Shown piece after piece: positions 1 to 5,322 of a stretch of 5,322 bases of DNA. The notes below the pieces were generated by a model, which was not told where the DNA came from, searched no databases, and worked only from the letters and a program-made list of their open reading frames with translations. The stretch's first letter is position 1. Each line of letters starts with the position of its first letter. Position numbers and translations under genes: made by a program. This DNA comes from an uncultured Bacteroidia bacterium (GTDB lineage Bacteria > Bacteroidota > Bacteroidia > Bacteroidales > CAJPTX01), in assembly GCA_938040915.1 (NCBI GenBank), contig CALHZE010000352.1:1-5322 (forward strand). The letters are read 5' to 3'.

Positions 1-417
1 TATCGCTTACCTTCTTTGAAGAAGCAATATACGATGGCACGTAATAGCGTAGAGAGGATCGAATATGGCGACGGAACGGTTGTCTCGCTCGACGAGTCGG
101 GCGCAATTATCTCCACGGTTAACGAAGCATGGCGCACGGTCGGAATTACCAAGAAGTTGAGCGAAACGAAGGGTATGATCTCGGTAGAGAAGATTAATGT
201 TACCCTTACCACGGGGAGCAATATGCAGAAGACGAAGCCCGCTGAATTAGAAGCCTCAGCGATGATGCAACTCCAACAGCAGGCGTTTGAGAAGAAAGCT
301 ACCCTCATTTACATCAAGTCCTCCGAATTTAAGACCGCTTACGGAGAGCCTCCAGCGATACACATCGTCGGCGAGAGTTTTCGTCCTATTCCACAGCGTG
401 GTGCTAAGAGAAAGTAA
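1..417 (+). CDS. Conserved-looking protein of unknown function, 5' end outside the window
   Basis: The reading frame is open from base 1 to the TAA at 415-417, giving 138 visible residues, so the true start may lie upstream. TTG at 16 and ATG at 34 are possible internal starts, but neither has a convincing ribosome-binding site. I do not recognise the family. The N-terminal half looks beta-rich, with runs such as IEYGDGTVVSLDESGAII and KINVTLTTGSN. It is followed by an amphipathic Gln/Ala-rich helix (about residues 78-97, ELEASAMMQLQQQAFEKKA), a hydrophobic strand TLIYI and a short basic tail ending QRGAKRK. The helix-then-strand ending recalls small envelope proteins of the YbjQ/DUF4156 kind, but that is a shape resemblance only. 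No signal peptide or membrane segment is visible, though the N-terminus is missing. The stop lies 6 bases before thyA, so the two are probably co-transcribed. That it is a real gene is fairly sure; the function is unknown. Confidence 0.75.
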   Translation, partial: YRLPSLKKQYTMARNSVERIEYGDGTVVSLDESGAIISTVNEAWRTVGITKKLSETKGMISVEKINVTLTTGSNMQKTKPAELEASAMMQLQQQAFEKKATLIYIKSSEFKTAYGEPPAIHIVGESFRPIPQRGAKRK

Positions 418-423
418 CCGCTT

Positions 424-1218
424 ATGCAACAGTATTTGGCATTAGTGAACCATGTCCTCGAACATGGGGAGCTCCGTAAGAACCGCACGGGTATCGATAC
501 GCTGGGTGTCTTTGGCTACCAGATGCGCTTTGATTTGACGCAAGGCTTTCCGCTTCTGACAACGAAGAAACTACACTGGAAATCTATTGTTTACGAGCTC
601 CTTTGGTTTTTGCGTGGCGACACCAATGTCCGTTATCTTAACAAGCATGGTGTCCATATTTGGGACGAATGGGCGAGTGAGGATGGCAATCTCGGACCGA
701 TTTACGGAGCGCAGTGGCGTTCGTGGAAGGGGAGTGATGGACGGAGCATCGACCAACTTTCGGAGGTAGTACGCCTGATTCGTACTGACCCTACTTCCCG
801 TCGCCTGATCGTTAGCGCTTGGAACGTCTCGCAGCTTGAGGAAATGGCGCTCCCGCCGTGCCACGTCCTTTTCCAGTTCTACGTTTCTAATGGACGCCTT
901 TCTTGCCAGCTTTACCAACGTAGTGCGGATATTTTCCTCGGTGTCCCTTTTAATATTGCCTCTTATGCCCTATTGACACACCTTATTGCCGCCACGGTCG
1001 GCTTACAGGTGGGCGAGTTTATCCATACCTTGGGCGATGCCCATATCTACGTCACACACCTCGACGCGATAAAACAGCAGAGCCGTCGCACCCCTTATCC
1101 CTTGCCTAACATAGAGTTGCTGCGGGTGCACGAGCGCCTTGAGGCTTACGAATACGAAGACATTCTCGTGCGGGATTATGTTGCGCATCCTCACATTGCC
1201 GGCGATGTGGCGATTTAA
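424..1218 (+). CDS. thyA: Thymidylate synthase
   Basis: This cytosolic homodimeric enzyme methylates dUMP to dTMP using 5,10-methylenetetrahydrofolate, which also yields dihydrofolate; it is the de novo source of thymine for DNA. At 264 residues it has the same length as E. coli ThyA and aligns with it without visible gaps. The expected residues fall at E. coli numbering: phosphate-binding Arg21 (KNRTG), Trp80 and Trp83 (IWDEW), Arg126-Arg127 from the partner subunit (TSRRLIVSAWN), nucleophile Cys146 in PPCH, Arg166 in CQLYQRS, Asp169, Asn177 in PFNIASY, and His207/Tyr209 in GDAHIY. The C-terminal VAI, which closes over the active site, is present, but the residues before it are HIAGD instead of the E. 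coli type HPGIKAP. The ATG at 424 gives the normal N-terminus (MQQYL). It sits 6 bases after the preceding gene and 29 bases before the peptidase gene, so an operon is likely. No folA (dihydrofolate reductase) follows, although the pair is often adjacent. Confidence 0.98.
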   Translation: MQQYLALVNHVLEHGELRKNRTGIDTLGVFGYQMRFDLTQGFPLLTTKKLHWKSIVYELLWFLRGDTNVRYLNKHGVHIWDEWASEDGNLGPIYGAQWRSWKGSDGRSIDQLSEVVRLIRTDPTSRRLIVSAWNVSQLEEMALPPCHVLFQFYVSNGRLSCQLYQRSADIFLGVPFNIASYALLTHLIAATVGLQVGEFIHTLGDAHIYVTHLDAIKQQSRRTPYPLPNIELLRVHERLEAYEYEDILVRDYVAHPHIAGDVAI

Positions 1219-1247
1219 CCACCCTTTCATAAGGACAATTAGGTAGA

Positions 1248-3008
1248 ATGAAGGAGCTTTCACAAAGGACAGCGCGTGCGTTGTCCCTTTTTTTTATGCT
1301 TACGCTATTGACGCCCCTTATGGCGCAACCCGAGGGCGCTACGGCGCAGTATCCGCGCGGTAATTACCTCTCTCCTATGCCCATGCCTATTGCGCTTTCT
1401 GGGAGCTTTGGCTCTATCCGTTCGCGACATTTCCACTCAGGCACAGACATGCGTACCTCTGGTGTCGAAGGAGAGGTGGTGCGTGCTGTCGAGGCGGGAC
1501 ACGTGGTGCGAATCAACGTCTCTACCACCGGTTACGGGAATTGCATTTACGTACAGCACGCGGCGGGCGTTATGTCGGTCTATGGTCACCTCCAAGCCTT
1601 TGCGCCTCACCTCGAAGCTTACGTCCGCGACCAACAGTACGCTCGGCAGAAGGCTGAGCTCGAGCTCTATCCCCTCTCTGGTCAGTTCCCTGTGGCACAG
1701 GGCGATCTCCTCGGCTGGTCGGGCAATACGGGGAGTTCGGGCGGTCCACACCTCCACTTCGAGTTACGGCTCAAGAATGGCACGCTCCCTTATAACTCTT
1801 ACCTATCAGGGGTTACTTACGTTGACGCGACACCGCCCACCTTCCGTGGCTTATATCTCTATAATATCGACGAAAACAATTACGAGGGCTCGCTCCGTAA
1901 CCGTCGGGCGCTTACGCCACGCTATAATTCCTCTCAAAAACGCTTTTATATAGCCGACACACTCGCTTTGTCAGCCACGTCGGGACTTGGTGTCGAGGTT
2001 ACCGATATCGTTAATTCTAGAAGCCTTACGTGCAATATTACTATCCTAGAGTGCTTCCTTGACGAGGAGCGTATCTATCACTTTGACCTCAATGCCATCT
2101 CGTTTGATGAGACGTCGTATGCCGACGGACATGTTGACTATGCCTTTCGTGCTAAGACTGGGCGGCGCATCCACCTCCTTTTTCAGCAGCCTGGTAATCT
2201 TTTTTCGCGCTATCAGAACCGCAACCGCGGTCTCCTCACCCTTTCCGCTGGGGAGTATCATCAAGTGCGCATCCGCGCGGTTGATGCCGCAGGGAATGCC
2301 GCTGAGCTTCATCTTGTGGTAAAAGGCTCTGCGCGCAAAGCGGTGTATAAAGCCTCAGGGACGCGTATCGCTTGGCAGAGCGGAGGGCAAATCGCTACCT
2401 CCGATTATTGCCTCTCAATTCCCGCAGGTGCGCTCTTTGCCGATCTTCTCTATCAGGGGAGCGCCACCCCATCCAAAAGCAAGGCGATCGTTTCCCCCAT
2501 CTACACGCTTCACAACGAGGAGGTGGCTTTACGCAAGGCTGCTACGTTTACTATCTTAAAAAACGCGGTAAAAGACTCTATTCCGCTCGATAAGCTCTAC
2601 CTCGGGCATTGGGACGCGGCAAAGAAAAAATACGCTTATTACGGCGTTCCTACACAAACGAGCCAAGGGTTCGAATGTCACGTCAGAGACTTTGGTCGCT
2701 ACGCCCTTATGCTAGATACCGTGCCGCCACATATCGTTTCCCCACAATGGGACAAGGACGCGCGTGGACAAGCCCTTCCGCGTCCCTATTGTTTTGTGCT
2801 TAAGATTGCTGATAAAACGACCGCGATTCGTCGCATTTCGAGTACTATCGACGGGCAATGGGCGCTCTGGGAGTACGAACCCAAGACGGGCGAAATCTGG
2901 CATCAAGTCGACACCCTACGCATGCCCACGCAAAGTGAGCATCGCCTTCGCCTCATCCTTGAGGACGCCGTAGGCAACCGTGCCGAGTATACGACGACCT
3001 TTCGCTAA
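1248..3008 (+). CDS. Secreted M23 family zinc metallopeptidase with Ig-like C-terminal region
   Basis: This is a likely periplasmic peptidoglycan hydrolase or related endopeptidase of 586 residues. An N-terminal signal peptide (hydrophobic stretch about residues 11-25) probably ends after LMA at 26. The M23 (LytM-like) domain spans about 45-185 and all signature residues are intact: His63 and Asp67 in HSGTD and His170 in PHLHFEL as zinc ligands, with His168 and His114 (VYGHL) in the catalytic positions. Between His114 and His168 there are 54 residues, about 23 more than in a compact LytM domain. The charged insert around 121-146 (YVRDQQYARQK) matches my memory of a Bacteroidetes M23 subgroup. 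The remaining 400 residues are beta-rich. DATPP (193-197) and DAAGN (346-350), then DTVPP (490-494) and DAVGN (573-577), suggest Ig-like modules around a middle region with IPAGALFADLLY. There is no LysM or coiled coil. ATG at 1248 puts the signal peptide in frame; an AAGGA at 1231-1235 is a weak possible ribosome site. The substrate is inferred from the family. Confidence 0.93.
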   Translation: MKELSQRTARALSLFFMLTLLTPLMAQPEGATAQYPRGNYLSPMPMPIALSGSFGSIRSRHFHSGTDMRTSGVEGEVVRAVEAGHVVRINVSTTGYGNCIYVQHAAGVMSVYGHLQAFAPHLEAYVRDQQYARQKAELELYPLSGQFPVAQGDLLGWSGNTGSSGGPHLHFELRLKNGTLPYNSYLSGVTYVDATPPTFRGLYLYNIDENNYEGSLRNRRALTPRYNSSQKRFYIADTLALSATSGLGVEVTDIVNSRSLTCNITILECFLDEERIYHFDLNAISFDETSYADGHVDYAFRAKTGRRIHLLFQQPGNLFSRYQNRNRGLLTLSAGEYHQVRIRAVDAAGNAAELHLVVKGSARKAVYKASGTRIAWQSGGQIATSDYCLSIPAGALFADLLYQGSATPSKSKAIVSPIYTLHNEEVALRKAATFTILKNAVKDSIPLDKLYLGHWDAAKKKYAYYGVPTQTSQGFECHVRDFGRYALMLDTVPPHIVSPQWDKDARGQALPRPYCFVLKIADKTTAIRRISSTIDGQWALWEYEPKTGEIWHQVDTLRMPTQSEHRLRLILEDAVGNRAEYTTTFR

Positions 3009-3014
3009 AACGCG

Positions 3015-4007
3015 CTATTTCTCGTAATAACGTATTGTGCGCAGGATGACATACTGTTGCTCGTCGTTGCGATACAACGTCGCCAACGTCCAATTCCCAT
3101 ATTCGTCGGGGCGCGACAAAACGAGGCGGTAGGTCTCAAACGGCTTGTCTTCCCCAATATGTAGGCGCTTTTCAAAGACCTCTTGAGGCGAATAGGTGAC
3201 CTCTGACGTATAGTTGGCGTATGCGTTATAGACGCTTCGGAAGATCTCGCCTCCCTTCTTGTCGTAGGTGTGGAGCTCGAGCTCTGAGAGCTTTCCCTCT
3301 TCGTGTACCTCTCGTTCTAAGATGCGCCCCTTGGAGTCTATTTTGATGGTGGCTAGGGCATAGACCGAGTCGAGTGCCGAGATTTGCTGCTCGATCACAA
3401 TGCTGTCGCCTTGGTAACGAAGGGTATATGAAAAGAGCTCGGCATTGGCGCGCAAATCTTTCGTAACCACCTTTTTCAACTTTCCGCCCCACGAGTCATA
3501 TTCATAGGTTTTGACGATGGGCTGCACGACTTGCTTGTCGTCTTTGCCGTGATAGTCAAAGAGTTCGGTCAGCTTATTGTCTTTATAGGTGGCGTAGGTG
3601 GTCATTTCCCCCATGGAGAACTTTGAGCTCCAGGAGAGCTTATGGGCGTCGTCATACGCATAGATGGTGCGGTCGAGCGACATCCCCGCGAAAACCTGTG
3701 TCCACTCTGAAAGATAGCCCTTTTCGGTGAAGTTGAGATATTGCAACGAGTTCTTGCCATAGCTCATAAACCACGTGTCGGGCGCAGGGTTGTCATTGAG
3801 CTCTTCTTGGATCTTGGGCAGCGAATAGACGGGCAGGTCTAGCTCCTCAGAGCCCTTCTGTGCTAGCTGAAAGGTGTTGGCATAGACGAGCTTGACAGGA
3901 CCGCTGAGGCGGAAGTCGGCGAGCGCCAAGCGCTGGTCTTTCCGAAAGTCAAACGAGCTCAAGAATAGCACGAGGGTAAGGGCAAGGGGAATAAATACGT
4001 ATCTCAT
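3015..4007 (-). CDS. Secreted YD-like beta-repeat protein of unknown function
   Basis: This 330-residue protein starts with a clear signal peptide (MRYVFIPLAL, hydrophobic to about residue 18). There is no lipobox cysteine and no cysteine anywhere, so a soluble periplasmic or exported protein is likelier than a lipoprotein. The mature part is built of short imperfect units of the form aromatic-x-aromatic-Asp-x-x-Gly-x-Leu, reminiscent of RHS/YD repeats. Examples are LNFTEKGYLSEW (91-102), YAYDDAHKLSW (116-126), YATYKDNKLTEL (138-149), YEYDSWGGKLKKV (168-180), IKIDSKGRILER (221-232), HTYDKKGGEIFR (246-257) and RPDEYGNWTLATLY (299-312). Similar proteins are common in Bacteroidetes; no enzyme motif is visible, and a large RHS toxin is excluded by size. 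The ATG at 4007 is chosen because it begins the signal peptide. The gene converges on the M23 gene with 6 bases between stops. A candidate -7 element at 4050-4057 suggests its own promoter. The gene is solid; the role is unknown. Confidence 0.88.
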   Translation of the reverse strand: MRYVFIPLALTLVLFLSSFDFRKDQRLALADFRLSGPVKLVYANTFQLAQKGSEELDLPVYSLPKIQEELNDNPAPDTWFMSYGKNSLQYLNFTEKGYLSEWTQVFAGMSLDRTIYAYDDAHKLSWSSKFSMGEMTTYATYKDNKLTELFDYHGKDDKQVVQPIVKTYEYDSWGGKLKKVVTKDLRANAELFSYTLRYQGDSIVIEQQISALDSVYALATIKIDSKGRILEREVHEEGKLSELELHTYDKKGGEIFRSVYNAYANYTSEVTYSPQEVFEKRLHIGEDKPFETYRLVLSRPDEYGNWTLATLYRNDEQQYVILRTIRYYEK

Positions 4008-4049
4008 TTATGGCTAGTATTATGGGGACTCTTTCGGCAAGCCCGCCTA

Positions 4050-4057
4050 CAAAAGTA
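4050..4057 (-). promoter_or_regulatory. Candidate Bacteroidetes -7 promoter element for the repeat-protein gene
   Basis: The minus strand reads TACTTTTG, an exact match to the Bacteroidetes primary sigma -7 consensus TAnnTTTG. Its 3' edge is 42 bases upstream of the ATG at 4007, so transcription would start with a leader of roughly 35 bases. I see no TTTG-type -33 element at the expected spacing; that region falls in the terminator stem. The match sits against a T-rich tract, where chance hits are more likely, so confidence is moderate to low. Confidence 0.4.
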
Positions 4058-4107
4058 AAAAAAAGGGCGCAGTGTGATCGATGCTTGTCCATCACCACAC
4101 TGCGCCC
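4057..4107 (-). terminator. Rho-independent terminator after the TonB-dependent receptor gene
   Basis: Read on the minus strand, GGGCGCAGTGTG (complement of 4096-4107) and CACACTGCGCCC (complement of 4065-4076) form a perfect 12-bp GC-rich stem with a 19-base loop. It is followed directly by eight T (4057-4064). The inner GTGAT/ATCAC bases could extend the stem in an alternative pairing with a small bulge. The hairpin lies 110 bases past the receptor stop codon. The plus strand has no T-run after the stem, so it should act only leftward. Confidence 0.88.
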
Positions 4108-4217
4108 CACGAAAACGGGGAGCTAATCCCTAAGCACCTTTACCCCTCTTGGTGCAGAATTTGCCCGAAGGAAATGCGCTCAATAGACGCCCGCTTCCCG
4201 TTGTTTGCCTTTCTCAC

Positions 4218-5322
4218 TTAGCGCCGTCCCCAGCCTAACTGATATTGCAAACCAAAGGTCAGCCAACGACCTGGTAACGGCACGTCGCCGATGTCGACCC
4301 GCTCGGCATCCAACAGGTTCGTGCCCTCTACAAAAAGGTCGACTGACGGCACGTGACACGTCAGTCGCAAATCTAAACTCACATTTGCTGGGTAAGCCCG
4401 TGGTGTTGCCCCCGGCGTCGGCGAATAAGGCGTGTACTCCCCATCTCGCTGCGCATAACGCACCGACGGTTGCAACGTCACCCAACGCGTACACGGTATC
4501 TCGGCTTGCAGGGTCGCGAGGTGTAACAGATTGTCATATGCGTATGACGCCCCTCGCCCTTCTGCTTTGTCTGACAGGTTCTTACAATAGGCATACGCCA
4601 CCCCGACCCGTTGCAGAAAATTGAGTTGCGGCAAAAGCGAGAGCGCCACCTCGCCCCCTGCCGCATTGAGTTGCTTGTGGTTGGCGGCGCGCCAAACCGT
4701 CGAGGTGGGCGACTCCTGTTGCCAGTCGATGATGTTACGCCCCAATCGGTAAAACACCGACCCCGAGGCGCGCCACCATGCCGTCTCGCTCTTCAGTCCG
4801 CCCTCGAGTGTCAACGCCTCCTCTGGGCGCAACTTCTCGTTCCCGACGCGCGTCGGCGACTGATAGTAAAGGTCTGTAAATGTGGGCAATCGGTAAGCAC
4901 TATTGAGCGAGACACTCGCCGCTACCGAGGGGAGAATTTGGTAGTTGATATCTGCCCCGTAGGCATACGCCCACCCATACGCCGAGTTCTGCGAGGTCAT
5001 CCCCCCGACGTTTAGTGTCCAAGCGCCAAGGTAGAAGGTCTGTTCTAGCGCCGCCGTGAGGTTCAGGCGTTCGCCGCGGTGATTGTAACGCACCCCCGCA
5101 ACTCCAGGCACGGCACGCGTCGCCGAGGTCTCCTTACCGAGGTTCGTACTCCAGATCTCGTCATAGCGCGCCACGAGCGCGAGCTGTGTACGCGACACAC
5201 GGGTGTTGTAGCCCACGCGCCCACGTGCCGAAAATAGCTGTGTTTGATGATAGTTGTGCCCCCTGTACCACGCAGGGGCATTGTTACGGAAAAGCTCGAA
5301 ACAATCAGTAAGGTAACGATAG
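4218..5322 (-). CDS. TonB-dependent outer-membrane receptor, C-terminal barrel portion (5' end outside the window)
   Basis: The frame is open from the right edge down to the TAA at 4218-4220, giving 367 visible residues; the plug domain, TonB box and signal peptide must lie beyond 5322. A GTG at 5216 could be misread as a start, but coding clearly continues upstream (FRNNAPAWYRGHNYHQT, a typical mid-barrel segment). Diagnostic motifs are RLPTFTDLYY (visible residues 144-153, bases 4863-4892), RVGNEKLRPEE (158-168), and the terminal DLFVEGTNLLD (328-338) followed by PGRW (350-353). Together with alternating aromatic strands these place it among TonB-dependent receptors. The RLPTFTDLYY/VGN..L.PE pattern is common in the Bacteroidetes group often annotated as BtuB-like (cobalamin), but the ligand cannot be told from the barrel alone. 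The protein ends YQLGWGRR rather than with the usual terminal aromatic residue. The gene is followed by a strong intrinsic terminator at 4057-4107, so it is probably the last gene of its transcript. Confidence 0.93.
   Translation of the reverse strand, partial: YRYLTDCFELFRNNAPAWYRGHNYHQTQLFSARGRVGYNTRVSRTQLALVARYDEIWSTNLGKETSATRAVPGVAGVRYNHRGERLNLTAALEQTFYLGAWTLNVGGMTSQNSAYGWAYAYGADINYQILPSVAASVSLNSAYRLPTFTDLYYQSPTRVGNEKLRPEEALTLEGGLKSETAWWRASGSVFYRLGRNIIDWQQESPTSTVWRAANHKQLNAAGGEVALSLLPQLNFLQRVGVAYAYCKNLSDKAEGRGASYAYDNLLHLATLQAEIPCTRWVTLQPSVRYAQRDGEYTPYSPTPGATPRAYPANVSLDLRLTCHVPSVDLFVEGTNLLDAERVDIGDVPLPGRWLTFGLQYQLGWGRR

Noticed and set aside
571..918. Long minus-strand open frame inside thyA, and similar frames opposite the other genes.
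   Set aside because: These are antisense or off-frame shadows of strong genes, with no recognisable domain or start signal.
1177..1183. TATGTTG near the end of thyA, resembling a -7 element for the M23 gene.
   Set aside because: It is an incomplete match with no -33 partner and lies inside conserved coding sequence. Co-transcription with thyA is simpler.
1656..1667. 12-bp palindrome GAGCTCGAGCTC, present again at 3273-3284.
   Set aside because: In both genes it encodes the dipeptide repeat Glu-Leu-Glu-Leu in frame (AELELY and SELELH). Codon use explains it, so it is not treated as an operator or mobile-element end.
4134..4155. Small inverted repeat GCACC/GGTGC in the spacer downstream of the receptor gene.
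   Set aside because: It has only a 5-bp stem with a 12-base loop and no T-run. The rest of 4108-4217 also shows no gene or strong structure.
4205..4624. Plus-strand open frame of 139 codons opposite the receptor gene.
   Set aside because: It overlaps a well-supported barrel reading frame on the other strand, and its translation is Arg/Pro-rich and lacks domain character.
5214..5216. GTG as a start codon for the receptor gene.
   Set aside because: The frame stays open to the window edge, and the 35 upstream codons encode typical receptor barrel sequence.

Overview
The window looks like an ordinary chromosomal segment of a Bacteroidetes bacterium with about 50% GC, possibly Porphyromonas-like (genus is a guess). 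Support comes from the M23 peptidase subfamily with a QQY-type insertion and Ig-like tail, a secreted YD-like repeat protein ending in a DEYGNW unit, and a TonB-dependent receptor with the FRLPTFTDLYY-type motif common in that phylum. The lack of clear Shine-Dalgarno sequences and a TAnnTTTG-type -7 element in one upstream region agree with this.

Layout. Positions 1-3008 carry three rightward genes: the 3' end of an unrecognised gene (1-417), thymidylate synthase thyA (424-1218) and a secreted M23 metallopeptidase (1248-3008). Gaps of 6 and 29 bases suggest one transcript. From 3015 to the right edge everything reads leftward: a secreted repeat protein of unknown function (3015-4007), a 210-base spacer, and the C-terminal half of a TonB-dependent outer-membrane receptor (4218-5322, 5' end outside the window). 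The two blocks converge at 3008/3015 with only 6 bases between stop codons.

The 4008-4217 spacer holds the clearest regulatory signal: a 12-bp GC-rich hairpin followed by eight T on the minus strand. It should terminate receptor transcription. A sequence matching the Bacteroidetes -7 promoter element begins on the last base of that T-run and could start transcription of the repeat-protein gene.

Functionally, thyA makes dTMP for DNA synthesis. The M23 protein probably acts on peptidoglycan in the periplasm, the repeat protein is probably periplasmic or surface exposed, and the receptor imports a TonB-dependent ligand. Nothing ties them into one pathway beyond cell growth and envelope functions. 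I found no mobile element, CRISPR array, RNA gene or defence system, and no convincing undescribed system. The findings are modest.
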